Shown here: piece after piece, positions 24,935 through 32,737 of the stretch | Layout: each line of letters starts with the position of its first letter | Position numbering within the stretch: the first letter of the stretch is position 1 | From: Acetatifactor sp. | GTDB taxonomy: Bacteria > Bacillota > Clostridia > Lachnospirales > Lachnospiraceae | Length of the DNA: 42,296 bases | Direction: 5' to 3' | Assembly: GCA_024693365.1 (NCBI GenBank) | Contig: JAILLF010000020.1 | Span: 1 to 42,296, forward strand | Translations under genes and position numbers: made by a program | The notes under the pieces: generated by a model | What the model was told of the DNA's origin: nothing | Seen by the model: only the letters and a program-made list of their open reading frames with translations | The model's database searches: none

Positions 24935-25792
24935 CTACTCTCGTTCCCAATATACCATGTTTCCCATGAGGAAGTCCTTCACGACTCCGAAAAATTCCCG
25001 CAGGAGATTATGCACCTGCATCGGCGGCCAGGAGTCCGCCGCAAGTCCCTGGGCATGCTGATATCCCTGCGCCCTAGCCAGCTTCTCCGCGCGGAATACG
25101 TGGAAATCATTGGTGACGATCACCACTTCGCTTTCCGTCTTGTCAAACAATTCCCCGCTGAATTTCAGATTCTCATGAGTGCTGGTGGACTTGTCCTCCT
25201 TAATGATCCGCGACGCGTCAATGCCCCGCTCCACCAGATAGTCGTACATGCCCTGTGCCTCGGAGATCGGCTCGTTCGCCCCCTGCCCTCCGGAGACGAT
25301 CACAATGGTCTCACGGTTCACCTTCAGATACTTGATTGCTTCATCCAAGCGGTATCTCAGCACCACGCTGGGTCCTTCCGGCTTCCATTGCGCGCCAAGT
25401 ATGATCAAGTAATCCGCACCATCCTTTGCCGGGGCATAACACCTCGAAAGAATGAGCCCTTCCACCAAGAGAAAGATTCCCAGTCCAATGCCAAACAAAA
25501 CCCAGAACGTGCGGATGATCCAAAGCGGGATCCTGCGCCGGAGCGCCGGCTTTGCACAAAGAAGCGAGATGAGCCCAAATCCTGCGCCCATGGCGCCCCA
25601 GATCAGGAAAAAATAGGATCCGTAACCAAGGCATAGCCCAATGGCGGCGCAGTATAAGACGCAAAGCACCCCGAGGATGCCAAAAAAGATGGCTTCTCTC
25701 TTCAGAACGCGCTCCCGTCCCCGATCCTTCAACCGGATAATCTTTTTGCTCTTCTTCAATGGAACAAATTTCTCTTTCTTACGCTTAGCCAT
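24935..25792 (-). CDS. YdcF/SanA-type membrane protein (DUF218)
   Basis: 285 residues. A basic N-terminus is followed by three or four membrane helices between about 35 and 115, then a DUF218 domain facing outward: YLIILGAQWKPEGPSVVLRYRLDEA, IVIVSGGQG, SEAQGMYDYLVERGI, STSTHENLKFS. Relatives (SanA, ElyC, YdcF) affect envelope integrity, but the reaction is not known. The frame is open to a GTG eight codons upstream; AAGGGAG eight bases before this ATG decides the start. It opens the unit that continues into DUF951 and pyrKD. Confidence 0.85.
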   Translation of the reverse strand: MAKRKKEKFVPLKKSKKIIRLKDRGRERVLKREAIFFGILGVLCVLYCAAIGLCLGYGSYFFLIWGAMGAGFGLISLLCAKPALRRRIPLWIIRTFWVLFGIGLGIFLLVEGLILSRCYAPAKDGADYLIILGAQWKPEGPSVVLRYRLDEAIKYLKVNRETIVIVSGGQGANEPISEAQGMYDYLVERGIDASRIIKEDKSTSTHENLKFSGELFDKTESEVVIVTNDFHVFRAEKLARAQGYQHAQGLAADSWPPMQVHNLLREFFGVVKDFLMGNMVYWERE

Positions 25793-25830
25793 ACGTCCGG
25801 CTCCCTTCATTCTCACCCAAGATACGTAAC

Positions 25831-25859
25831 ATTATAGCATAAAAGCAATGCCCCCTCAA
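25831..25859 (-). promoter_or_regulatory. Promoter of the DUF218-DUF951-pyrKD unit
   Basis: On the minus strand TTGAGG (25854-25859) and TATAAT (25831-25836) are 17 bp apart, with an extended TGC before the -10. It lies 39 bp before the DUF218 start. No PyrR-type leader or terminator-antiterminator was seen. Confidence 0.65.
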
Positions 25860-25987
25860 CTGCACGTGCATTAAGATTTTCTAAAGATTTCCTTACGGAA
25901 TCCCTTTTCTTTTAACGTGATTTTTGTTAGAATAAAAGTAGCTAATCTAGCGAAATTCATGCAGACTTGCAAGCGAGGAGGTGCCCT

Positions 25988-26737
25988 ATGAAAACATTAA
26001 CGGAAATGGATCAGAAAAACATTGAAGAGCTTCAGAAAATCATAGACGGCCACAAAAACATTGTGTTTTTTGGCGGCGCGGGCGTATCCACGGAAAGCGG
26101 AATTCCCGATTTCCGCAGCGTGGACGGACTCTATCATCAGCAGTACGACTATCCCCCTGAGACAATCCTCAGCCACACCTTCTACGTGAAGAAACCGGAT
26201 GAATTCTTCCGCTTCTACCGCAACAAGATGCTCTTTACGGATGCCAAGCCTAATGCTGCGCACTTAAAGCTTGCGGAGCTGGAAAAAGCAGGGAAATTAA
26301 AGGCCATCGTGACGCAGAACATCGACGGCCTGCATCAGGCGGCCGGGAGCAAAAAGGTTTTGGAGCTGCACGGAAGCGTGCTTCGGAATTACTGCGAGAA
26401 ATGCGGAAAGTTCTATGGTCTGGATTATATCATTGATTCCACCGGCATTCCCGTGTGTGAGGACTGCGGCGGTCGCGTAAAGCCTGACGTGGTGCTCTAC
26501 GAGGAAGGCCTTAGCCAAAATACCATCGAGGAATCCGTGCGCGCCATCAGCAATGCGGAGGTCCTCATCATCGGCGGCACTTCCCTCGCCGTTTATCCTG
26601 CGGCCGGCCTCATCGATTACTTCTCCGGTGACAAGCTCGTCGTGATCAACATGGCACCCACGCCCCGCGACAAATTTGCCGATCTCCTGATCCAGGCTCC
26701 CATCGGCCAGGTATTCGACGCCATCAAAGTCAATTGA
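25988..26737 (+). CDS. cobB: Sirtuin, NAD-dependent protein deacylase
   Basis: A 249-residue Sir2 protein. It has the NAD motifs GAGVSTESGIPDFRS (31-45) and TQNIDGLH (109-116), the catalytic H128 in LHGS and a zinc site of C136, C139, C157 and C160. It removes acyl groups from lysines in cytoplasmic proteins. A TTG start 21 bp upstream is open, but GAGGAGG seven bases before this ATG is decisive. It stands alone, followed by a 23-bp repeat array that begins in its own last codons and by a strong terminator. Confidence 0.92.
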   Translation: MKTLTEMDQKNIEELQKIIDGHKNIVFFGGAGVSTESGIPDFRSVDGLYHQQYDYPPETILSHTFYVKKPDEFFRFYRNKMLFTDAKPNAAHLKLAELEKAGKLKAIVTQNIDGLHQAAGSKKVLELHGSVLRNYCEKCGKFYGLDYIIDSTGIPVCEDCGGRVKPDVVLYEEGLSQNTIEESVRAISNAEVLIIGGTSLAVYPAAGLIDYFSGDKLVVINMAPTPRDKFADLLIQAPIGQVFDAIKVN

Positions 26738-26816
26738 TCCTTTTTAGGGAAGTCGGTTAGTCCGTTTTGGAGAAGTCTGTCAATCCATTTTAGAGAAGTC
26801 TGCTAGTCCATTTTAA
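26725..26816. repeat. 23-bp tandem array overlapping the sirtuin stop codon
   Basis: Four units: 26725-26747, 26748-26770, 26771-26793 and 26794-26816. The first is the gene's own end, coding AAA GTC AAT TGA plus TCCTTTTTAG. Units two and four keep a stop codon (TAG) at the same place in the repeat; in unit three it is CAA. The common core is AAGTC, six bases, then TCC and TTTTAG. The array lies between the stop and the terminator. Confidence 0.85.
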
Positions 26817-26825
26817 GACTGTAAC

Positions 26826-26858
26826 AAACGGGTCAGGAATTTTCCCTGACCCGTTTTT
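26826..26858 (+). terminator. Sirtuin terminator
   Basis: ACGGGTCAGG (26828-26837) pairs perfectly with CCTGACCCGT (26845-26854) around a 7-nt loop, followed by a T run. Confidence 0.92.
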
Positions 26859-26889
26859 GTTATCTTCCGGCACTAACTCTTCCTTTTTG

Positions 26890-27209
26890 CTTGCTTAGAT
26901 TCCTTTTTTGTCTCTCAGGCAAGTGTTTTCTGCCTCTTTCGCTTGCCTGGATTTCATTTTTCCTTCTCAGGCAAGCAGTCTCTGCCCCTTTCACTTGCCT
27001 GGATTTCATTTTTCCTTCTCAGGCAAGTATTTTCTGCCTCTTTCACTTGCCTGGATTCCTTTTCTTCCTCTCAGGCAAGTATTTTCTGCCTCTTTCGCTT
27101 GCCTGGATTCCATTTTTTCCTCTCAGGCAAGTATTTTCTGCCTCTTTCACTTGCTTGGATTTCATTTTTCCTTCTCAGGCAAGCAGTCTCTGCCCCTTTC
27201 ACTTGCCTG
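26890..27209. repeat. 52-bp array of an 8-mer alternating in orientation
   Basis: CTTGCCTG (with small variants) starts at 26890, 26942, 26994, 27046, 27098, 27150 and 27202, exactly 52 bp apart. Its reverse complement CAGGCAAG starts at 26916, 26968 and so on, 26 bp after each. The array is therefore 8-mer, 18 bp, inverted 8-mer, 18 bp, six times over. The 18-bp parts are pyrimidine-rich and nearly identical between units. Units two and six share a variant (CAGTCTCTGCCCCTTTCA) not found in three to five. All three plus-strand frames are open because 52 is not a multiple of 3 and no stop occurs, but no ribosome site exists. Confidence 0.95.
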
Positions 27210-27252
27210 GATTCCTTTTGGGGCTTCAGATAGTCAGGATTTCCTTGAAAAG

Positions 27253-27432
27253 ACTGTCCCGTTTCTAAAAATCCATTCCAGACCGTTGATTATGGCAGAA
27301 ATTCACTGTCTGAATTGTGATATCCATAAGTAGACAGTTACGAAACACTGTCTGTGCGCCCAAAATCAAATGCGGACAGTTTATTTCCTGATAATTTCAC
27401 TGTCCGAACGCCAAATTCGAAAACGGGACAAT
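27253..27432. repeat. Second alternating inverted-motif array, 52-bp period with one 42-bp step
   Basis: ACTGTC starts at 27253, 27305, 27347 and 27399. Its partner GACAGT (or GACCGT, GACAAT) starts at 27281, 27333, 27375 and 27427, each 28 bp after. Steps are 52, 42 and 52 bp. The sequence between motifs is poorly conserved, so this looks like an older array of the same design as the one before it but with a different motif. Confidence 0.65.
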
Positions 27433-27569
27433 AACAATCCACCCACCTTCACGACATATCTCCATCTGGCGCGGCAACAAGTTCCCTACAACCTCCGATC
27501 CGCGAACTGGCAAGTATCTCTAAGCGTTCTGATTTGTGGAGTCTGCGCCACGCCATGCCTTTTTCGCGA

Positions 27570-28168
27570 TCACTGTAATGGCACAGGGCATCCTGCCTTT
27601 TTCGTGATCACCGCAATGGCGCAGGGCATTCTGCCGTCCATCACGTAATACTCCACGTCCGCATAACCCATGTTCTCAAAAAACTTCTTGTAGGATACCA
27701 AGTCAAACTGCCGCTTGAAATTCGCTCCAAGCAAGGTGATGAGCTTCACCTCGATCCTTCCCGTTCCCTTAGACATGTTGATATACGTGGGAATAATAAT
27801 CTTTCCACCAGGTCTCACCACGCGCTCCAATTCATAAAGTGCTTTTTCCGGCTCTGGAAGCAAATGGATCACGTTGCCCGCTACAACTTTATCAAAACGA
27901 TCCGCCTTGCATTTTATATTCATAACGTCTGCCCTTTTGAACGTTATGTTCACGGCATTCGCCTTTTTGAAAGCCGCGTTCCCAGCATCTGCCTCTTGCA
28001 CTTCTTTGCGATATAAATGCTGATGGCACCGGTTCCGCAGGCACATTCCAACACTTCATCCGACGGATCGATCAATTCCGCGACCTTCCTTCCGGTTCCG
28101 GCATACACCTTCCCATTATAGATCGTTTCAAACAAGTCATAAATTGGCGAAATCTTATCCCAAAACAT
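27570..28168 (-). pseudogene. Class I SAM-dependent methyltransferase, frameshifted
   Basis: The N-terminal part (28168 down to 27950) starts MFWDKISPIYDLF and holds motif I, VLECACGTGAISIYIA. The rest is in a second frame from about 28025 to 27570 and holds FKRADVMNIKC, DRFDKVVAGNVIHLLPEPE and the C-terminal YVMDGRMPCAIAVITKK. Together they match a UbiE/COQ5-like enzyme, but about 18 residues between motifs I and II seem to be missing and replaced by a 30-bp tandem repeat (27904-27993) where the frame changes. The gene has an apparent promoter and ribosome site, so the damage may be recent. Confidence 0.75.
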
Positions 28169-28216
28169 GAATCATCACCCCTTCTTTATATGTATATATG
28201 TTCAACTATTCATATA

Positions 28217-28256
28217 TTGTCAATCTTTTTTCATTCAACGTCATTCTGATTGACAA
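28217..28256 (-). promoter_or_regulatory. Methyltransferase promoter with inverted repeat
   Basis: TTGTCAATC (28217-28225) and GATTGACAA (28248-28256) form a perfect 9-bp inverted repeat with 22 bp between. On the minus strand the proximal arm contains a consensus -35 TTGACA, with CATATA 17 bp further as a weak -10. An operator overlapping the promoter is possible. Confidence 0.4.
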
Positions 28257-28317
28257 GTTTGAGTTACAAAGAACAATTATATGGCGCGGGCATTTTCAAA
28301 AGCGGAGAGCTTATATC

Positions 28318-28348
28318 AAAAAAGGAACCCAACTAACTTGAGTTCCTT
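28318..28348 (-). terminator. Terminator after the 28.4-kb lipoprotein gene
   Basis: AAGGAAC and GTTCCTT pair, with further CAA/TTG pairing inside, followed on the minus strand by six U residues. Confidence 0.8.
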
Positions 28349-28369
28349 AGCAATTGATTTCATCCCGTA

Positions 28370-29335
28370 TTAATACTGGAACGTAAAGGTATAAGCACCT
28401 TCCAGTCCTACAACGGAGTAATCCGTTTTCGTTACGTAAAAACTAGCCTCCAGTGAAGAGTGACTGACGTATCCCTCCACGGTTCCGTCATTACTGGTAA
28501 ACAACAGATACGTATCGCTGTCGGGAGCATCTTCCACCTCTCCCCGGCCGCGCAACTCCTTTTCATCATCAATATGAATCAAAATATCGTAGGAGTAGTT
28601 TCCTGCACCCTCCGTGATGATCAGGTAACTGCTCCCAGCGTAATCACCGTAAAAACCGCGGCGGGAACTGTCCGGAAAGTTGAAATCAACTTCCTTTGTA
28701 ACGTCTGCAAGCGTACTGGCAAGAGAGTATGCCTTTCTCTTATAGCGCATGGCTCGATTGTATGAATACACGGTTGGATGCAATGAACCGCCATCAAACA
28801 CATAGCTCATTTGATTCGCCATGAAAGGCACGTGACTTTCCCAATTTTCATATTCAGAAACGATTTCCTTGTAACTATCCGGTGCCTTCTCCTTAATTCT
28901 GTTTAGGAGACTTAAGGTTTCCTCTTCCCAAACCCAACTTCCCCATTGGCTGAGCAGATTCATCTCTGTCTGATTCTGGGCATTTCCTATGATCTCTTCA
29001 TATTTGGAATAGCGCTCGTTTACGCTGACAAGCTCTTTCGACAGAGACTCCGAACCCTTCGCTATCTCCGCAATTTCCGTCTTGATCTGATCCGCATAAT
29101 CTTTTGCGTCTGCGTTGTCTTGCGCGCTCTCGTTCTCTTTTGCATCCGCATTTTCTTGCGCGTTTGCGTTGTTTTCAGAGCCCGCGCCGTCTGCGCTGGC
29201 ATCCTTCTGCCGGCTTTCGTCAGTCGTCTCAATTGTCTGACTCTCTATCGCAGGCTGGCTCTCCTCACCAGAATCGCCACATCCTGCCAAAATGAATACC
29301 GTTGCAGCCATAGCCAAAAATATTCTTCTTTTCAT
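28370..29335 (-). CDS. Lipoprotein of unknown function with internal 12-residue repeats
   Basis: 321 residues. MKRRIFLAMAATVFILAGC is a clear lipoprotein signal. A disordered acidic linker follows, containing two 12-residue repeats (NANAQENADAKE and NESAQDNADAKD). A helical segment of about 100 residues and a beta-rich C-terminal domain complete it. In-frame starts exist 18 and 39 bp upstream (ATG and TTG). None of the three has a good ribosome site, so the start is chosen by the signal peptide. I do not recognise the C-terminal domain. Confidence 0.7.
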   Translation of the reverse strand: MKRRIFLAMAATVFILAGCGDSGEESQPAIESQTIETTDESRQKDASADGAGSENNANAQENADAKENESAQDNADAKDYADQIKTEIAEIAKGSESLSKELVSVNERYSKYEEIIGNAQNQTEMNLLSQWGSWVWEEETLSLLNRIKEKAPDSYKEIVSEYENWESHVPFMANQMSYVFDGGSLHPTVYSYNRAMRYKRKAYSLASTLADVTKEVDFNFPDSSRRGFYGDYAGSSYLIITEGAGNYSYDILIHIDDEKELRGRGEVEDAPDSDTYLLFTSNDGTVEGYVSHSSLEASFYVTKTDYSVVGLEGAYTFTFQY

Positions 29336-29412
29336 TTTTATTCTACAAAAATCCATAAGATTTGTAATCCCCAAACGTCAAACTTGCCACTACGTCCAAA
29401 GCAAAGAGATGA

Positions 29413-29724
29413 TCAAGCCTGAATTCCCCATAGCATCGAGATCAAAAATACGGTAACGCTCGCCATGGCGGCTACCGTCATCAAGCCTTTCCCCTTGAGT
29501 GCAAGAAGGATCGCGACGATGACTCCCGCCACTGCGGCGATGACGTGATCCGTTGAGTGAAACACTGCTGGAAACGTCATGGCCATCAGACACGCATATG
29601 GCACGTAATATAAAAAAGATTTTACAAACCTGTTTTTGATTCTTCCCTGGATCAGCGTCAGCGGAAGCATGCGGATCAGATAAGTCACGCCCGCCATCAC
29701 AAGGATGCAAAGCCATACGTTCAT
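29413..29724 (-). CDS. azlD: Branched-chain amino acid exporter subunit AzlD
   Basis: A 103-residue membrane protein with four hydrophobic helices and the AzlD features YLIRMLPLTLIQGRI and FLYYVPYACLMAMTFPAVF. It is the small partner of AzlC and overlaps it by four bases (ATGA). Together they export branched-chain or related amino acids. Confidence 0.9.
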   Translation of the reverse strand: MNVWLCILVMAGVTYLIRMLPLTLIQGRIKNRFVKSFLYYVPYACLMAMTFPAVFHSTDHVIAAVAGVIVAILLALKGKGLMTVAAMASVTVFLISMLWGIQA

Positions 29725-30548
29725 CCTTCGCCCCCTACTTTCCCGGAAATTTGAGTCTCCGTCTCATCACTTTCCTCCTTCACCGGGAAGACGATGGCAC
29801 CAAACGTCGCTGCCGCCACCGTGCAAATGATAATGGAAATGCCCGTGGAAACGTCATGAAGAAACGGCACGTACTGAAACAAGCTGCTAAAGAAAATGGC
29901 AACGCTCGCCACGATGAGTACGGGCTTAGACTTCTTTGCCACGGGGATTACAATCGCGATAAACATCCCATACAGCATAACGTTCATGGCAACGCTAACG
30001 CTCCTTGGCATCAAGCCCCCCGCCACGGCACCGAGAAACGTTCCCGCCGTCCATCCAACGATCGGGAGACTTTGCAGTCCCAGCATATAGGGAAGCGTCA
30101 GGCTCCTTTGATGATTCATTGCCACCGCAAAAATCTCGTCCGTGTTTCCAAAGGCGATCAGGAGCTTTTGCCAAAGCGTCACCTTCTCATCCAGTTTCTG
30201 CGTGAGGGACAGACTCATCAGGGAATATCTCAGATTAATGATCAGCTGCGTGAGCACAAGCTCCACCAGCGTTCCGCCCGCAGCGATCACCTTGACGCCC
30301 GCAAATTCACCTGCACTCGTCAGGTTCGACACGCTCATGACGGCACCCTGCACCGCCGTCATGCCGGCATTCAGCATCGCGATGCCCAAACTAAAACTCA
30401 CTGCAAAATATCCCAACGCGATGGGTATCCCATCCTTTACTCCAATCCTAAATTCCTTACTCAAAACCATATCCTTCCGTACGCCAGGCGAAATCCTTGC
30501 GGATTCCTTCCTTGAACCCAATCTTTCGTTTTTCTTCTCTGATTCCAT
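29721..30548 (-). CDS. azlC: Branched-chain amino acid exporter subunit AzlC
   Basis: A 275-residue membrane protein of the AzlC family with GIPIALGYFAVSFSLGIAM near residue 39 and GNTDEIFAVAMNHQ in the middle. The first 35 residues are polar and longer than usual; the ATG has only a weak ribosome site, so the true start may lie further in. A good promoter lies upstream, and azlD follows with a four-base overlap. Confidence 0.9.
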   Translation of the reverse strand: MESEKKNERLGSRKESARISPGVRKDMVLSKEFRIGVKDGIPIALGYFAVSFSLGIAMLNAGMTAVQGAVMSVSNLTSAGEFAGVKVIAAGGTLVELVLTQLIINLRYSLMSLSLTQKLDEKVTLWQKLLIAFGNTDEIFAVAMNHQRSLTLPYMLGLQSLPIVGWTAGTFLGAVAGGLMPRSVSVAMNVMLYGMFIAIVIPVAKKSKPVLIVASVAIFFSSLFQYVPFLHDVSTGISIIICTVAAATFGAIVFPVKEESDETETQISGKVGGEG

Positions 30549-30593
30549 CCCTGGCTATATTTTTCTTATTTAAGTAAAAAGACCGCAAACAAC

Positions 30594-30622
30594 ATTATAA
30601 CGAAGTCGCACCAAAGATGCAA
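30594..30622 (-). promoter_or_regulatory. azlCD promoter
   Basis: On the minus strand TTGCAT (30617-30622) and TATAAT (30594-30599) are 17 bp apart, 46 bp before the azlC start. Confidence 0.65.
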
Positions 30623-30647
30623 TGGCAAATGACTCAAAAGGAGTCAG

Positions 30648-30673
30648 AAAAAGCGGCCCGCAAGGCAGGCCGC
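30648..30673 (-). terminator. Terminator of the aminotransferase-nitroreductase unit
   Basis: GCGGCC (30653-30658) pairs with GGCCGC (30668-30673), followed on the minus strand by five U residues. It lies just after the nitroreductase stop. Confidence 0.8.
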
Positions 30674-30686
30674 CTAATGATTTCCC

Positions 30687-31217
30687 TTATATGTAATACA
30701 CGTAATTCTCTTTTCTGGGAGCAGGCGCGTTCGCAGGCCCTGCAGCGTAGCCCAGCGCACAATGTCCAATTCCTTCGTACTCGCCTTCAATGCCAAGCTT
30801 CTTTAACAGGTTCTTTCCAAAGTCGGATTCAAACTCTTCTTTTGCCCTGTGGATCCAGATGGAAGCAACTCCAAGACTCTCCGCCGCATTCATGAGATTC
30901 CCCAAAACTAGGGAACCGTCATAAAGATACGTGGGAACGTCCTTCCTCGCAAGAACGATCAAAACCACGGGAGCTCCGTAGAACGGATCATAATCCTCTC
31001 CCCAGCCGCCTCCGGCAGCCTTGCGGTTCTCCACCATCAGTTCATCGCGAAGCTTTTTGTCCGTCACTGCAATGATGATCGGGCTCTGCTTTCCCATGCC
31101 GGTAGCCGCATAGGTTCCAGCCCTGACAATGGCCTTCAGTTCTTCGTCCTTGATCATGTCAGGCTTGAAATTCCTGCAGCTCCGCCTCGTCTCCAATACC
31201 TTCAAAGTCTCGTTCAT
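30687..31217 (-). CDS. Nitroreductase family protein
   Basis: A 176-residue flavin oxidoreductase fold. It begins LKVLETRRSCRNFKPDMIKDEEL, the FMN-binding RRS-R motif, and ends with the IGHCALGYAAG loop. Such proteins reduce quinones, nitro compounds or flavins with NAD(P)H. The start is set by GGAGGG six bases upstream; the frame is open for 11 more codons. It lies 57 bp after the MalY-type aminotransferase in the same unit. Confidence 0.88.
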   Translation of the reverse strand: MNETLKVLETRRSCRNFKPDMIKDEELKAIVRAGTYAATGMGKQSPIIIAVTDKKLRDELMVENRKAAGGGWGEDYDPFYGAPVVLIVLARKDVPTYLYDGSLVLGNLMNAAESLGVASIWIHRAKEEFESDFGKNLLKKLGIEGEYEGIGHCALGYAAGPANAPAPRKENYVYYI

Positions 31218-31274
31218 TTTGTACCCTCCTTTTATATTTTGCCATTTCAATCATTTCCCATAGTTTCTCTGCTT

Positions 31275-32549
31275 CTAAGCGCCAAAGCCGGATAATCCGC
31301 GTTGCAGGCGCTCCAACCCCTCCAACAGTCGCTCCCTTGGGCAAGCTACGTTTAAACGCAAAAACGGTTCTCCCGCCTTGCCGTACTCCGCGCCGTCCGA
31401 TACGAAAAGGCCCGTCCTCTTGCGGATAAATTCCGCCAGCTCCACGCTGTCCCTCGTGTAGTTTCTGCAATCCAGCCAGAGCAGGTACGTTGCCTCAGAG
31501 GACACCAAATGTACCATCGGAAGCTTTTCCTCCAAGAATTCCCGCACGATGCGCTTATTTTCTAACAGATATTCCCGCAGGGCATCCAGCCAGGGGGCGC
31601 CCTTCGTGAATGCCGCAATGGCAACGCCGCACGCAAACGTATTGGGTTCTGCCACCTCATCCGTATTTAAGCCTCTCCAAACCTTATGCCGTATCACGGG
31701 ATCCGACGCAAAGACTGCTGCCGTCTGCATTCCCGCGAGATTAAACGTCTTCGTCGGCGCAATGCAGGTAATGCTGTTCTCCCTGCAGGCGTCCGACACG
31801 GACGCAAATGGCACGTATTCCTTCCCCGGATCCGTGAGATCACAGTGGATTTCATCGGAAACCACCAGCACGTGATGCTTTAAGCAGAGCTCACCAAGCT
31901 TTGCAAGCTCCTCCCTCGTCCAGATCCTTCCAACCGGATTGTGCGGATTGCAAAGGATCATCATGGTTGTCTGCGGATTTGAAAGCGCCGCCTCCAACGC
32001 CGTGAAATCAATGACGTACTCCTGATCCGCAGCAACGCCTCCTACTGCCTCGCCGTTACTGGCCACCGCCTTAGCGCCGCTTCCCACTGCCTCGCCGTAA
32101 CCGGCTACCGTCTTGATGCTGCTTCCCTCCGGCCGGTACCGCAGCGGGCATTGCACCACGTTTCTGCCGTTATTTACTATGGAATTGAAGAAAATATTAT
32201 ATACCGGCGTCAGAATCAGTATGTTCTCGCCCACCGTCGTCATCTTCCGCACAATACTTGAAAGCGCCGGCACAACGCCCGTACAAAAGATCAGCCAGTC
32301 CTTCTCGATCTTGAAGTGATGCCGCGTCTCCCACCAGTTTTGATAGGCTTCATACCACTCTTCCGGCACCACGTTATACCCAAACACGCCGTGCGCCGCC
32401 CTATGTTCAATGGCCTCTCTCACGCAGGGCGCCGTCTCAAAGTCCATGTCCGCCACCCACATGGGTAGCTCGCCTTCCTTCACGTCCCACTTGTATGAGT
32501 CCGTTCCCCGCCGGTCCACCAATTTGTCAAAATCAAACGTCTCCTCCAT
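31275..32549 (-). CDS. MalY/PatB-type PLP aminotransferase (cystathionine beta-lyase type) with a repeat insertion
   Basis: 424 residues, fold type I. It has the family start (FDFDKLVDRRGTDSYKWD then LPMWVADMDF), N204 in CNPHNPVG, D232 in SDEIHCDL and the PLP lysine K267 in TKTFNLAG. MalY/PatB enzymes cleave C-S bonds of cystathionine or cysteine conjugates. An extra 30 or so residues at 142-176 interrupt a conserved region and contain two 14-residue repeats. The ATG has only a GGGG-type ribosome site. The gene follows the DUF3737 gene and its 3' array. Confidence 0.87.
   Translation of the reverse strand: MEETFDFDKLVDRRGTDSYKWDVKEGELPMWVADMDFETAPCVREAIEHRAAHGVFGYNVVPEEWYEAYQNWWETRHHFKIEKDWLIFCTGVVPALSSIVRKMTTVGENILILTPVYNIFFNSIVNNGRNVVQCPLRYRPEGSSIKTVAGYGEAVGSGAKAVASNGEAVGGVAADQEYVIDFTALEAALSNPQTTMMILCNPHNPVGRIWTREELAKLGELCLKHHVLVVSDEIHCDLTDPGKEYVPFASVSDACRENSITCIAPTKTFNLAGMQTAAVFASDPVIRHKVWRGLNTDEVAEPNTFACGVAIAAFTKGAPWLDALREYLLENKRIVREFLEEKLPMVHLVSSEATYLLWLDCRNYTRDSVELAEFIRKRTGLFVSDGAEYGKAGEPFLRLNVACPRERLLEGLERLQRGLSGFGA
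32040..32123 (-). repeat. In-frame 42-bp tandem repeat inside the aminotransferase gene
   Basis: Two copies code SSIKTVAGYGEAVG and SGAKAVASNGEAVG (residues 143-156 and 157-170). The unit is a multiple of three, so the frame is kept. It fills a surface insertion between LRYRPEG and the conserved YVIDFTALE. Confidence 0.85.
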
Positions 32550-32598
32550 TGTACACGCCCCACTCTTACCATTTTTTTAACATCCACTTGACTTTACT

Positions 32599-32737
32599 TG
32601 GGTACCCGCGCTATATTATCTTTTCCTTACCCATGTTTTCAACTCCCCTGGGTATATTTCGCTCTTCTTGCCCGCCTTACCCACGCTTATCAGGCTTTCT
32701 TGGGTATTTTCGCTTCTTCTCTCGCCCTTATACCCCT
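32599..32737. repeat. About 50-bp array overlapping the DUF3737 stop codon, alternating inverted motif
   Basis: TGGGTA starts at 32599, 32649 and 32701. TACCCA or TACCCC starts at 32628, 32678 and 32731. Steps are 50 to 53 bp. On the minus strand the first unit holds the last codons of the DUF3737 gene, GGG GTA TAA, and later units keep GGGTAAGG, again with TAA. The parts between motifs share GAAGAGCGAAA-like words. It combines the stop-codon type and the alternating-motif type of array. Confidence 0.75.

Noticed and set aside
23678..25636. 652-codon plus-strand frame across pyrD, pyrK and the DUF218 gene
   Set aside because: It runs antisense to four well-supported genes, with a composition typical of a shadow frame.
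26891..27333. Three overlapping plus-strand reading frames of 96-141 codons
   Set aside because: They are the same 52-bp repeat read in three frames. No ribosome site, start or domain supports translation.
26890..27432. CRISPR or dual-spacer guide array
   Set aside because: The parts between repeated motifs are almost identical from unit to unit in the first array, not unique as spacers are, and no cas or other nuclease gene is near.
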